Shown here: positions 34,208 through 43,159 of the stretch, piece by piece | Layout of the letters: each line of letters opens with the position of its first letter | How positions within the stretch are numbered: position 1 is the stretch's first letter | DNA from: CAVVPY01 sp963750295 | Lineage (GTDB): Bacteria; Actinomycetota; Actinomycetes; Mycobacteriales; Jatrophihabitantaceae | Direction: 5' to 3' | Length of the DNA: 64,000 nt | NCBI GenBank assembly: GCA_963750295.1 | Contig: CAVVPY010000001.1 | Coordinates: 2,232,001 to 2,296,000, forward strand | Position numbers and translations under genes: made by a program | The notes under the pieces: model-generated | Seen by the model: the letters and a program-made list of their open reading frames with translations, nothing else | Told to the model about the DNA's origin: nothing | Database searches by the model: none

Positions 34208-35358
34208 AGCCGGCGATGCTGGTCAAGCTCGGCATCTTCGTGATCCTCGCGCTCGTGGCCGGCCTGCTCGAGTTCAACACGCTCACCGGGCCGCACGTGG
34301 GGACGACGCACACCTATCACGCGATCTTCGGCGGGACGGACGGCGTGTCCGGGTTGCGCGAGGGCGACAGCGTCCGGGTCGCGGGAGTCGTGGTCGGCAA
34401 GGTCACCGACGAGACCCTTGTCGACGCCGAGCACGTCCGGGTGGGCTTCACCGCGAATGAGAACCAGACCCTCACGACGCACACCTGGGCCGTGGTCCGG
34501 TACGCGAACCTGCTCGGCCAGCGGTACCTCGCGCTCACCGAGAGCGACGGAGTGGGTGCTCCACTGGCGTACGGCGACACCATCCCGCAGGCACGCACCG
34601 CGCCGGCGCTCAGCCTCACCGCGCTGTTCAACGGCTTCCGGCCACTGTTCAGCGGGTTGTCGCCGAACCAGGTCAACGAACTGTCCCGCGACATCATCGG
34701 CGTGCTGCAGGGTCAGGGCGGGCGGATCGAGGATCTCGTGGTCCGGACGGCAGATCTGACGCGCAACCTGGCTCAGCGCAGCGAGACGTTCACGGAGGTC
34801 ATCGACGGTCTGACCCGCCTGCTCGGCACGGTTGCCGCGCACGACGACCAACTGGCCTCGGTGCTGACCTCGTTGCGGTCGCTCACTGCCGCGCTGCACG
34901 CGGACGGCCCGGGAATTCTCGACTCGCTCGACGCCGTGGGCGGCCTGACCGGCTCGGTCGCCGGGTTGCTGGGCAAGCTCGAGGACCACAACCTGCCCGG
35001 CGACATCACCGACCTGAACGCGATCACCGGCGTGCTCGCGAAGAACTCCGGATCGGTCCAGCAACTGGTTTCGGGCTTCGTGACCGCGTTCGGCGACTTC
35101 GCGCGGATCACCCAGAACGGCAACTGGGTGAACATCTACTTCTGCTCGTTGAGCATTCGCTCGTACGGCCAGGCACAGGTCACCGGCGCCGACGTCGTCG
35201 ACAGTCTCACGGCCGAGCTCGGGCCGGCGCTCGGCGGCCTGCTCGATCGGCTCGGCTTCGGCACCCAGTCGCTGGCTGCGCTCGCCCTGCCGATCCCGAT
35301 CACGCTGCCCGACGGACGGGTCGGCTCTTCCGGCGCGCAGACCGGGGTGTGCCGGTGA
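34204..35358 (+). CDS. mceB: MceB-type MCE-family protein
   Basis: 384 residues; ATGA overlap with mceA. Anchor helix at 8-24 (LGIFVILALVAGLLEF), MCE domain (SGLREGDSVRVAGVVVGKV, YANLLGQRYLALTE), helical coiled region, and a C-terminal part with NGNWVNIYFCSLSIRSYGQ, a pattern typical of MceB. It is part of the eight-gene overlapping operon. Confidence 0.93.
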   Translation: MKPAMLVKLGIFVILALVAGLLEFNTLTGPHVGTTHTYHAIFGGTDGVSGLREGDSVRVAGVVVGKVTDETLVDAEHVRVGFTANENQTLTTHTWAVVRYANLLGQRYLALTESDGVGAPLAYGDTIPQARTAPALSLTALFNGFRPLFSGLSPNQVNELSRDIIGVLQGQGGRIEDLVVRTADLTRNLAQRSETFTEVIDGLTRLLGTVAAHDDQLASVLTSLRSLTAALHADGPGILDSLDAVGGLTGSVAGLLGKLEDHNLPGDITDLNAITGVLAKNSGSVQQLVSGFVTAFGDFARITQNGNWVNIYFCSLSIRSYGQAQVTGADVVDSLTAELGPALGGLLDRLGFGTQSLAALALPIPITLPDGRVGSSGAQTGVCR

Positions 35359-36365
35359 AATCGCTGCGCGAGCGCAACCAGGTCGTGGTGGCCATCGTCG
35401 GCACCGTCCTGGCCGTCGCCGTCGTGCTGCTCGCCGTGAACCTGGACCGGCTGCCTTTCGTGAACCAGGCGACCGGCTATCACGCCGAATTCGCCAACGC
35501 CGCCGGATTACGCGTCGACGACGACGTCCGGGTCGAGGGCATGGACGTCGGCACGGTGACCGGGATCCGCGTGGCCGGCGACCGGGTGCGCGTCGACTTC
35601 ACTGCTCAGTCCGACCTCGATCTCGGCGCGGCCAGCAACGCGAGCATCGAGGTCGCGACCGTCCTCGGACAGGTGTTCGTGCAGATCGAGTCGGCGGGAC
35701 CCGGGGTGCTCGCCCGCGGCGCCACCATCCCGCTGTCGCACACCACGGTTCCGTTCACGCTCGTCGCCGCCCTCGACAGCTTCGGCTCGTTCGCCGACCG
35801 CACCGATCTGCCGCGGTTGCGCTCGTCCCTGCGCACCCTGGCCGGGACGATCGCAGGCGTCGCCCCGAAGGATGCGAAGGCCGCCCTCGACGGGCTCGCC
35901 ACCGTCGCCGAGACGTTGGCGGCGAAGCAGGACCAGATCAGCCAGATCCTCGTCGCAGCAGGACGAATCACCGACACGCTCAACTCGAATTCCGGTGCGC
36001 TCGTCCAATTGCTCACACACGGCGATGAGTTCCTTCGGCTGCTCGAGCAACGCCACCGCGTGATCTCGAGCCTGCTCAGCGACACCGCGCGGCTCGGCAG
36101 CGAGCTGTCACGGCTGGTGACCCGCAACGCCGCACAGCTCGAGCCACTGCTGGCCAACCTCGCGAGCGTGACTCACGTCCTGGCAGCCGACAAGGCGCAG
36201 CTCGAGCAGGCGGTCACCAGTCTCGGCCAGTTCTCGGTCAACCTGACCAACGCCACCGGGTCCGGCCCGTGGTTGGACCTCCTCTCGCCGGTCGCCCTGA
36301 CGCCCGACAACGTGATCCGCTCCTGCGGTGTGCGTCCCGACTCGTCGAACGGACCGTGCGGATGA
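35355..36365 (+). CDS. mceC: MceC-type MCE-family protein
   Basis: 336 residues from GTG 35355, giving the GTGA overlap that fits the rest of the operon (GTG 35349 is two codons upstream). Anchor at about 10-28, MCE domain (AGLRVDDDVRVEGMDVGTV, ATVLGQVFVQIESAGP), helical region with heptad-like Leu spacing (VISSLLSDTARLGSELSRLV), short Cys-containing C-terminus. Confidence 0.92.
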   Translation: MKSLRERNQVVVAIVGTVLAVAVVLLAVNLDRLPFVNQATGYHAEFANAAGLRVDDDVRVEGMDVGTVTGIRVAGDRVRVDFTAQSDLDLGAASNASIEVATVLGQVFVQIESAGPGVLARGATIPLSHTTVPFTLVAALDSFGSFADRTDLPRLRSSLRTLAGTIAGVAPKDAKAALDGLATVAETLAAKQDQISQILVAAGRITDTLNSNSGALVQLLTHGDEFLRLLEQRHRVISSLLSDTARLGSELSRLVTRNAAQLEPLLANLASVTHVLAADKAQLEQAVTSLGQFSVNLTNATGSGPWLDLLSPVALTPDNVIRSCGVRPDSSNGPCG

Positions 36366-37552
36366 CGCGCCGCAACCAGTGGGTCGCCGGCCTGCTGACC
36401 GCCGCGCTCGCCGTCGCGGCAGCCGTCGGCGTCGTCCACGTCCTGACCGGCTCGGGCGACCGGTACACGGTCACCGCCCGGTTCGCGTCGACCCCCGGCC
36501 TCTACCCGCACAACCGCGTCGACATCCTCGGCGTCGAGTCCGGCGAGATCGACTCGGTCACCCCGCAGCAGGGCTACGTCGAGGTCGTCCTGTCGCTACC
36601 CAAGACGGTCGTGCTTCCGCGGGACGTCCGCGCGATCATGGTGTCGCGAACGCCGGTCAGCGACCGCACGGTCGAACTGGATCCCGCGTACACGGGCGGC
36701 CCCGCACTCGCACACGGCGCCACGATCCCGCTGGCACGGACCGCGGTCCCGCTCGAGCTCGACCAGGTGTTCACGAGCGTGGACGACCTCGCGCGCACGC
36801 TCGGCCCTAACGGTGCCAACAGCAACGGTGCGCTCTCTGCGGCGCTGCACTCGCTCGCCACGCTGGCCGACGGCAACGGCCAGGACGTCCACCACGCCAT
36901 CACTGCCATCGCCCGCGCGCTGCCGGCGCTGACCGCCCACCCTGACGAGTTGGCCACCCTCATCACCGGTCTCGACCGGCTGACCGGGACCCTCGCCCAG
37001 CACGACTCCACGATCAACGCGCTCTACGGCGATCTTGCCGATGCGACCGGTCAGCTCTCCGGCGAGCGCGAAACGCTCGCCGCAGCAATCGCCAACCTGC
37101 AGCGCGGTCTGGCTGAGGTGATGGGATTCATCAAGCGCAACCAGGCGAATCTCGGTGCGAGCGTGCGCAACCTGAGCACGACGGTCGCAGCGATCACCAA
37201 GCGCCAGCAGGCGCTCATCGACACCTTCGACACCGCCCCGCTCGCCTTCCAGAACTTCAACAACGCGATCGACACCGCTGCCGCGTGCGCTGGCCGGTCC
37301 GGCAACTGCCCGGCCCTGTTCGCCCGGCTCGACCCCACCCGGGACGCTGCCGAGTTCGTGCGCAGGTACTGCGGCGAGAGCGTGCTGCAGAGCATGCTGC
37401 CGATCCTCGAGTACAGCGCGACGCACCGTGGCGCGAGCCCGAAGGACACGCTCTGCACCGCTGAGATCGGCTTGTTGCAGGGACGCAACGGTCCACCGAA
37501 CGCACCGGCCGGACCCGACCTCGACCTCTCGCACCACCTGGGGCCGCGATGA
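36362..37552 (+). CDS. mceD: MceD-type MCE-family protein
   Basis: 396 residues from ATG 36362 (ATGA overlap); the frame is open to 36269 but that shadows mceC. Anchor helix at 7-30, MCE domain (GLYPHNRVDILGVESGEID, VMVSRTPVSDRTVELDP-like strand), coil to about 300, then a C-terminal Cys-rich stretch (AACAGRSGNCPAL) with the pattern of MceD. It feeds directly into the lipoprotein gene mceE. Confidence 0.92.
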   Translation: MTRRNQWVAGLLTAALAVAAAVGVVHVLTGSGDRYTVTARFASTPGLYPHNRVDILGVESGEIDSVTPQQGYVEVVLSLPKTVVLPRDVRAIMVSRTPVSDRTVELDPAYTGGPALAHGATIPLARTAVPLELDQVFTSVDDLARTLGPNGANSNGALSAALHSLATLADGNGQDVHHAITAIARALPALTAHPDELATLITGLDRLTGTLAQHDSTINALYGDLADATGQLSGERETLAAAIANLQRGLAEVMGFIKRNQANLGASVRNLSTTVAAITKRQQALIDTFDTAPLAFQNFNNAIDTAAACAGRSGNCPALFARLDPTRDAAEFVRRYCGESVLQSMLPILEYSATHRGASPKDTLCTAEIGLLQGRNGPPNAPAGPDLDLSHHLGPR

Positions 37553-38586
37553 GCACGCGGCTGCGCCTGGCGGCGGGCATCGCCGCGGTGGCGGCGCTCG
37601 CCGGCTGCTCGACCACGCTGGCCGTGCTGCCCGCACCCGCCGGGGTCGACGGACCCACCTACCACCTGAGCGCGGACTTCGGCGACGTCCTCAGCCTCAC
37701 CGACGGCGCGAAGGTGAAGCTGCAGGGCGTGGTGATCGGCGAGGTGACGTCCATCAAGACCGCTGACTTCCGCGCTCAGGTCGGCATGGACATCGCGGAG
37801 AAGTTCCCGCTGCCGAAGGGCTCGACGTTCCAGATCAGGTTCGCCACGCCCCTCGGCGAGGACTTCGTCGCGGTCACCCCGCCCGACCGAGCCGGGGCGG
37901 GCCGGCTGGCCGACGGCGCGCACGTGCCGGTGTCGGCCACAGGTGACGCACCGACCATCGAGGACACCTTCGCGGCGCTGTCGGTGCTGCTCAACGGCGG
38001 CGGGCTGGACAAGCTGCAGAGCATCGCCGGTGAGTTGGTCACGGCCCTCAGGGGACGGACCGGCGACGCCCGCGACGTGCTCGTGCGCCTCGACACGGTC
38101 GTGACCAGCCTGGACGAGCACAAGGGCGACATCGACCGTGCACTCGACGCGCTCGCGTCCCTGTCGGCGTCGCTCAACCGGGGTACCGGCCTCGTCGAGC
38201 AGGCGCTAGCGACGTTCCCCGCGACCCTTCGCCTCGTCGCGGACGACACCGACCGGATCGCTGCCGTCCTGGCCCGGATCGCCGGTCTGAGCCGCACCGT
38301 GCGCGACCTGCTCGCGCGCGGACAGGATGCGCTGCTCGCGGACTTCGACCTGCTGCGCCCGACGTTGGACGCCCTGGCCGAGAGCCGCACCCGACTCATC
38401 CCGACGTTCGAGTCGTTGGTCCACTTCGGCAAGCTCCTCGACCGCGCGACGCCGGGCGACTACCTGAACCTCGACACCACGGCGCAGTTCCTGTTCGACA
38501 CGCCCGCACAGCATCCGGGCCGGACGCAGCCCTCAACCGGATCCGCGGACGCGATCAGGACCCTGCTGGGGGGCGGGGGCCGATGA
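37549..38586 (+). CDS. mceE: MceE-type lipoprotein
   Basis: 345 residues with a lipoprotein signal peptide and lipobox AALAGC, acylated Cys20, as expected for the MceE (LprK-type) position. MCE domain at about 40-115 (TDGAKVKLQGVVIGEV, FATPLGEDFVAVTP), then long helices. It is the lipid-anchored member of the heterohexamer. ATGA overlaps on both sides. Confidence 0.93.
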   Translation: MSTRLRLAAGIAAVAALAGCSTTLAVLPAPAGVDGPTYHLSADFGDVLSLTDGAKVKLQGVVIGEVTSIKTADFRAQVGMDIAEKFPLPKGSTFQIRFATPLGEDFVAVTPPDRAGAGRLADGAHVPVSATGDAPTIEDTFAALSVLLNGGGLDKLQSIAGELVTALRGRTGDARDVLVRLDTVVTSLDEHKGDIDRALDALASLSASLNRGTGLVEQALATFPATLRLVADDTDRIAAVLARIAGLSRTVRDLLARGQDALLADFDLLRPTLDALAESRTRLIPTFESLVHFGKLLDRATPGDYLNLDTTAQFLFDTPAQHPGRTQPSTGSADAIRTLLGGGGR

Positions 38587-39815
38587 ACCGCCGCACCGTA
38601 CGGCTGCAACTGCTCGTCTTCGCCGTCATCTCGGTCGTGATCGTCTCGTACACCCTGTTCGACCTGCTCGGCGTGAAGATCACCGGCCGGCCGTACCACG
38701 TCACCGTCCGGCTCAGCACCGGCGGCGGCATCTTCCCCGGCGCCGAGGTCGCGTACCGAGGGGTCGAGGTCGGCAGGGTGAGCGAGGTCGACCTCGGCGC
38801 GTCCGAAGTCACCGTGACGCTCGCGATCGAGCCCGATCGGCGGATCCCGGCGAACTCGATCGCGCACGTGTACGACCTGTCGGCGGTGGGCGAGCAGTAC
38901 GTCGACCTGGTGCCGGCGGCGACGTCCGAGGTGTTCCTGCACGACGGCAGCGTGATCGCGTCCGCGCAGACCACGACTCCGCTGCCGGTGGCGACCGTCC
39001 TCTACGACCTCGAGCGGTTCATCTCCAGCATCGACCCGCGGGACCTGCGGATCCTGGGCGCCGAGGGCGCAAAGGCATTCGCCGCCGCCGGGCCGCAACT
39101 CACCTCGCTGCTCGCCGACACTCGGGCGATCGTCGCGCAGTTGTCGCAGACGCAGGGCAGCACCGGTCGGCTGCTGCGCAACGCGGCGAACCTGCTCGGC
39201 GACGCCGCAGCGCACACCGGTGAGTTCGATCGATTCGCGGCGTCACTGGCGGCGCTGTCCAGGACGCTTGCCGGCTCGACCCCGGCGCTGAACACGTTCT
39301 TGCAGCAAGCCGCGCCGACGACCGTCCTCCTCGACCACCTCATCGTCGAGAACGCGCCCGCGATCGGGGTCCTGCTGGGCAATCTCGCCACGTTCAGCGG
39401 CATCCAGGCGGTGCGCGTTCCTGGGCTGAAGGCATTGCTCGTCGCCGTGCCCGAGTTCGGCCGGCTGGCGCCCCAGATCGTCTCCGGCGGCTCGCTGCGC
39501 GGCGTGCTCAACTTCAACGCCGACCAGGCCGTGTGCCCGACCGGGGTCGCTCTCAGCAACCCGCTGTCCGGGACGAGGTCAGCGCGCCGGACGGTGCGCT
39601 GCACGGCCGTCGATCTCACGCGGGGCGCGGCGAACGCCCCGCGACCGAACACCACGACCGCGTCACAGACGCAGGTCGGCAGTTACGACGTGCGGTCCGG
39701 ACTCGTTAGGACCGGTGACGGCACGCCGGCGCGGCTCGGCACCGCGGGCGGCCAGCAGGAGTTGCTGGGCGTCAATTCGTGGCAGGCGATGCTGCTCGCC
39801 GTGACGGGGAACTAA
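38583..39815 (+). CDS. mceF: MceF-type MCE-family protein
   Basis: 410 residues; ATGA overlap with mceE. Anchor helix at about 8-28 (LLVFAVISVVIVSYTLFDLL), MCE domain (GGGIFPGAEVAYRGVEVGRV, YDLSAVGEQYVDLVP), helical needle, then a C-terminal extracytoplasmic domain with Cys pair (VCPTGVALSNP, VRCTAVDL). It closes the set of six Mce proteins. Confidence 0.93.
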   Translation: MNRRTVRLQLLVFAVISVVIVSYTLFDLLGVKITGRPYHVTVRLSTGGGIFPGAEVAYRGVEVGRVSEVDLGASEVTVTLAIEPDRRIPANSIAHVYDLSAVGEQYVDLVPAATSEVFLHDGSVIASAQTTTPLPVATVLYDLERFISSIDPRDLRILGAEGAKAFAAAGPQLTSLLADTRAIVAQLSQTQGSTGRLLRNAANLLGDAAAHTGEFDRFAASLAALSRTLAGSTPALNTFLQQAAPTTVLLDHLIVENAPAIGVLLGNLATFSGIQAVRVPGLKALLVAVPEFGRLAPQIVSGGSLRGVLNFNADQAVCPTGVALSNPLSGTRSARRTVRCTAVDLTRGAANAPRPNTTTASQTQVGSYDVRSGLVRTGDGTPARLGTAGGQQELLGVNSWQAMLLAVTGN

Positions 39816-39826
39816 AGGAGCCAACG

Positions 39827-40480
39827 ATTAGCGACCACGACGAACCAGCGGTGCCCGAGCCGGTCGCACCCGCCCCGAGGACGAGGGCCGAGAAGCTCGA
39901 GGCGAAGGCGGTACGGCTGCGGCAGAAGGACGAAGCCGCGCGGGCCCGCGCCGCCGAGGCGTTACCCCGCCGGTCACGGTGGGTGCGGATCGTGCTGCCC
40001 TCGGTGGCCGGAGCCCTGGTCGTCGGACTTGCCGCTGCCTTGATCTGGACGCTCGTCTTGCTCGACCAGCGCGACGGTGACGTGGCCGCCGCGAACCGCA
40101 TCGATGCCGCCCGCGCCAGCGCGCTCAAGGCGGCACTGACCTACGCCGTCGACTTCGGTTCGTACGACTACCAGCACCTCGACGCCGACTTCCAGCGCGT
40201 GACCGAGCACCTGACTGCCGGCTTCGCGAAGAAGTACTCCTCGGTCAGCCGTGACCTGCGCGCGGTCATCGTGCAGTACAAGGGCCGCTCGACCGCCACC
40301 GTCCAAGGTGCCGCGATCTCGTCGGTGACCAGCACTCACGCAGTCGCCGTGATCTTCCTCGACCAGACCGTGATCACGACCCAGTCGAAAACCCCGCGGA
40401 TCGATCGCAACCGGATGCAGATGACGATGCAGCGTCAGGGCAACGGGGACTGGATGATCTCCGACCTCGCCCTGAAGTAG
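39827..40480 (+). CDS. Mce-associated membrane protein (Mas), possible ATT start
   Basis: 217 residues if translation begins at ATT 39827. An excellent SD AAAGGAG (39814-39820) sits 6 nt before this ATT, directly after the mceF stop TAA. The in-frame GTG 39779 lies inside mceF without a ribosome site, and GTG 39851 also lacks one. Charged N-terminus with a Lys/Glu/Arg coil (RAEKLEAKAVRLRQKDEAAR), one membrane helix (IVLPSVAGALVVGLAAALIWTL in pieces, about 50-72), then a Tim44/NTF2-like extracytoplasmic domain (DFQRVTEHLTAGFAKKYSS). Such proteins stabilise Mce complexes. The usual second Mas gene is absent. Confidence 0.8.
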   Translation: MSDHDEPAVPEPVAPAPRTRAEKLEAKAVRLRQKDEAARARAAEALPRRSRWVRIVLPSVAGALVVGLAAALIWTLVLLDQRDGDVAAANRIDAARASALKAALTYAVDFGSYDYQHLDADFQRVTEHLTAGFAKKYSSVSRDLRAVIVQYKGRSTATVQGAAISSVTSTHAVAVIFLDQTVITTQSKTPRIDRNRMQMTMQRQGNGDWMISDLALK

Positions 40481-40483
40481 CGC

Positions 40484-41995
40484 TCAGGCGGCCAGCCGCT
40501 GCCACACGTCGTCACGGCCGAGCGCGCGTGCGCGGTCGCGGATGAGCTCGAGGATCTCGGGCGGCAGCTCGGCGCGGACGTCGACGAAACCGTCCCATAC
40601 CTGCGCCGGTGTCTGGTCGGTGAGCAACGCCGCGAAGTCGTCGAGATTGGCGATGCCGCCGATCAGCTCCAGCATCCGTCGCCGGCCGGGCTCGTCCTGC
40701 CGCAGCGCGACGTCGACGAGCATCGGCAGATCGTCACTGCGTGCGGCCGCCGCCAGGGCCGAGAGCAGCTGCGCGCTGCTGAGATCGCCGAGCGCGGCTG
40801 CGATCTGGCGCCGTGCCGCATCGGGGATGGCGGCGACGAGGGGTAGCAGGTCCGCCCACAGCTCGTGCAGAGCGGCGAGCGCGATGACCTCGCGCAGGAC
40901 GGCGAGGTCGTGCAGGACCGGAAGTGCGGCGAGCCGACGCCGGTCCGCCGGCTCGAACGCGGTCACGAGTGGGAGCAGGGCATCCCACAGGCCCGCCTCG
41001 TGCGCGGTGCGGGCGAGAGCGGCAAGGGTGTCGTCGTCCTGACCGGCCACCGTCCGCGCAACCGTCGCCCGGGCGTCGTCGGACAGGTGGACGGTGAGCG
41101 GCAGCAGATCGCGCCACAGGTCGGCGGCCAGGGCCACGCGCACCAGTTCACCGACGATGTCGTCGTGCTGGACCGCGGGCAGCTTCGCGAACCGCTCGAG
41201 CCCGGCCGCGCTCATCGAGCCGGCCATCGGCAGCAGGCTGTCCCAGGCCTGCAGGTCCTGCGCGGCGTGCACGAGCGCGGTCAGCAGGTCGTCGTCCTGT
41301 GCGGCGGTGAGGTCGCCCAGTTCGCGGCGGTGGGCGGGGTTCAGGTGCCCGACCAGGTCGAGCGCCTCGCCCAGCAGGTCGTCCTCGTACGCGGCCCGGA
41401 TCACGCCGAGCAGGCGCGGTCTCGCGATGTCCATGAAGTCGTCCAAGCGGTCCTTGCCCTCGAGCACGAACGCGATCTGCAGCAGCCCGGCGTCGTCGAC
41501 CACGTGCAGCGCCGCACGCAGCGACGCGTCCGGCAAGGATGCGACGAAGCGACCCATCGTCACCCAGTCCTGCCGGGCCACGAGTTCACGGCCGACCTCG
41601 GTGACGAGCGCGGCCGGCATCGCGGCGATCACCGCGCTGGCCCGCCGCGGGTCCAGCTGGGTCGTCGCGTCGGCGAGGAAGCCGACGGGCAGCCGTTCGG
41701 CGATCTTAACGGCCCGGTCGGCGTCCACCAGGCCGGTGACGGCCGCGCACAGCACCGGTCCGAAGACCTGCTCGGCGACGCGGGCCGACACCTGGACGGG
41801 CACCAACTTGCTGGCCGCGGCGACCCGCCTGAGCCGGCCCGCGTCCGCGTCGAAGAGCAGGTCCGTCGCGCGGTCGCGGAACGCGCGCAGCGATGCGCTC
41901 GGCAGGTCCTCGAGATAGCCGAGTTGGCCCGGCTCAACCTCCAGCAGGACGGCCAGCTTGCGGATCTCGGCCGAGCGTTCCAAGTGCTCGCTCAT
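40484..41995 (-). CDS. Large all-helical protein with tandem ~44-residue repeats, function unknown
   Basis: 503 residues from ATG 41995; sequence upstream of it belongs to another gene. From about residue 190 to 430 the chain is built of successive 43-45-residue units with the pattern ALxxxLWxDLLPLxxxLxxx, then xxRRxxAALxxxxDDDxLxAL (for example LWRDLLPLTVHLSDDARATV, LWDALLPLVTAFEPADRRRL, LWADLLPLVAAIPDAARRQI). This resembles HEAT- or MgtE-N-like helical solenoids, but the unit is unfamiliar to me. No signal or membrane segment. It is the last gene of a tetR-67aa-repeat-protein transcript, convergent with the mce operon. Confidence 0.8.
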   Translation of the reverse strand: MSEHLERSAEIRKLAVLLEVEPGQLGYLEDLPSASLRAFRDRATDLLFDADAGRLRRVAAASKLVPVQVSARVAEQVFGPVLCAAVTGLVDADRAVKIAERLPVGFLADATTQLDPRRASAVIAAMPAALVTEVGRELVARQDWVTMGRFVASLPDASLRAALHVVDDAGLLQIAFVLEGKDRLDDFMDIARPRLLGVIRAAYEDDLLGEALDLVGHLNPAHRRELGDLTAAQDDDLLTALVHAAQDLQAWDSLLPMAGSMSAAGLERFAKLPAVQHDDIVGELVRVALAADLWRDLLPLTVHLSDDARATVARTVAGQDDDTLAALARTAHEAGLWDALLPLVTAFEPADRRRLAALPVLHDLAVLREVIALAALHELWADLLPLVAAIPDAARRQIAAALGDLSSAQLLSALAAAARSDDLPMLVDVALRQDEPGRRRMLELIGGIANLDDFAALLTDQTPAQVWDGFVDVRAELPPEILELIRDRARALGRDDVWQRLAA

Positions 41996-42002
41996 CGTCG
42001 GC

Positions 42003-42206
42003 TCAGACGCCCAGGACGCGGCGAACCGGCCCGCGCAGCAGCGCCGGCAGCTGCCGCAGCGACCCGCTGATGGCCTCGTCCAGCCGGGTCCGGCGCTGCT
42101 GCAGCGCGGCGTGCAGGATGCGCTCGAGTGCGGCGCTCGCGTCGGCGGGCAGCGCGTCGAAGCCGGGCGGAAGTGGACCACCCGCCGTGGCAGCGAGGTC
42201 GGGCAA
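42003..42206 (-). CDS. Small hypothetical protein (67 aa), TTG start
   Basis: The reading frame continues unbroken from the stop of the upstream tetR without ATG or GTG; TTG 42206 is preceded by GGGAG (42217-42213) with a 6-nt gap and is the best start. The product has a Pro/Gly-rich N-terminus and a basic amphipathic helix (LERILHAALQQRRTRLDEAI, LLRGPVRRVLGV). It ends 7 bp before the repeat-protein gene. Possibly a partner of that protein; no family recognised. Confidence 0.6.
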   Translation of the reverse strand: MPDLAATAGGPLPPGFDALPADASAALERILHAALQQRRTRLDEAISGSLRQLPALLRGPVRRVLGV

Positions 42207-42229
42207 GGTCAGCTCCCGCGGGTCATAAA

Positions 42230-42243
42230 CAGGAATGTTCCTG
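42230..42243. promoter_or_regulatory. Perfect 14-bp palindrome upstream of the 67-aa gene
   Basis: CAGGAA-TG-TTCCTG lies between tetR and the small gene, 13 bp upstream of the ribosome-binding site. It may be an operator for an internal promoter or a short hairpin in the polycistronic mRNA. Confidence 0.45.
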
Positions 42244-42284
42244 GAAGGTTGCCATGGTCCGTCCGCGCCTGTCCAGGCGGCGCC

Positions 42285-42953
42285 TCAGTGTTCGGGCCGG
42301 ACGAGCACCGACTCCATCAGCGTGGACAGCGTCGGCAGCAGCGCCGGCAGGTCCCTGACCTCGCCCGGCGACAGGTGCTGGGCACACACCTCGAGCACCC
42401 CGCCGAGGGCACCGACGACCAGATCGGGCGAGGTCGGGGCGTACCCGGGGTGGCGCTCACGAACCTCGTTGACGCGGGCGGTCACGGCGGCGGCGAAGTC
42501 ACGCACCGCCTGGTTGCGGCGTTGACGGATCCGCGGGCCGGCGGCAGGCGCCTCGATGATCAGCATTCGGGTGAACTCCGGCTGCGCGGCCAGCGCGTCG
42601 AGAAACACGCGCAGGGCGCCGCGGATCATCTGCACGGGGTCCTCGTGCGTCATCGTCGCGGCGGTGACCCGGCTCAGCATGTGCTCGACCCCGGTGAAGA
42701 CGGCCAGGACGGCGGCCTCGCGATCGGCGAAGACCTCGTAGAAGGTTTTGCGCGACACCCCGGCCCGGCGAATGATCTCGGCGACCGTGGTGTTCGCGTA
42801 ACCCAACTCGCTGACGGCCGAGGCGGTGGCCAGCAGCAATCGACCGGTCTGGGAGCCCAGGACGTCGGCGCGGCTGAGCGCGTGCCGGTGACGGGGCAGC
42901 CGGCCCAGCGGCGCCGCAGCGTCGCCGGTGTCGGAGGTGCCCGATGCGCTCAC
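42285..42953 (-). CDS. TetR-family transcriptional regulator
   Basis: 222 residues from GTG 42953 with GGAG 6-9 nt upstream. HTH at about 45-80 (NTTVAEIIRRAGVSRKTFYEVFAD); the C-terminal domain contains PVQMIRGALRVFLDALAAQP and resembles actinobacterial TetRs that often sit beside lipid-metabolism genes. It heads a minus-strand operon with two genes of unknown function and is divergent from a second TetR gene. Targets may include its own operon or mce. Confidence 0.88.
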   Translation of the reverse strand: MSASGTSDTGDAAAPLGRLPRHRHALSRADVLGSQTGRLLLATASAVSELGYANTTVAEIIRRAGVSRKTFYEVFADREAAVLAVFTGVEHMLSRVTAATMTHEDPVQMIRGALRVFLDALAAQPEFTRMLIIEAPAAGPRIRQRRNQAVRDFAAAVTARVNEVRERHPGYAPTSPDLVVGALGGVLEVCAQHLSPGEVRDLPALLPTLSTLMESVLVRPEH

Positions 42954-43105
42954 GACGGACTCCAGTGGCTGGCGGGCCGCCCGGCCCGGTCCCGACTGAG
43001 AAACAACCGCGTCTTCAGCCCGCGAGTCTACGCACGGCGCGGACCCTCCCCGTTCCTGACCGCTGCCGAGCCCCCTGCCCGACGATCTCCGAGAGCGGGC
43101 GCCGA

Positions 43106-43153
43106 TAAACGTTTACCGACAGACTTGCCTGTTTCTTCATTCGTAGCTACGGT
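43106..43153 (+). promoter_or_regulatory. Promoter of the second tetR operon with two symmetric elements
   Basis: TTGCCT (43125-43130), 17-bp spacer, TACGGT (43148-43153), then 6 nt to ATG 43160: a canonical spacing giving a leaderless mRNA. The palindrome TAAACGTTTA (43106-43115) lies just upstream and ACAG-N6-CTGT (43119-43132) overlaps the -35, suggesting repression by a dimeric regulator. Confidence 0.6.
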
Positions 43154-43159
43154 CCGATC

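Noticed and set aside
40865..42070. 401-residue plus-strand frame
   Set aside because: Antisense shadow of the helical-repeat protein.
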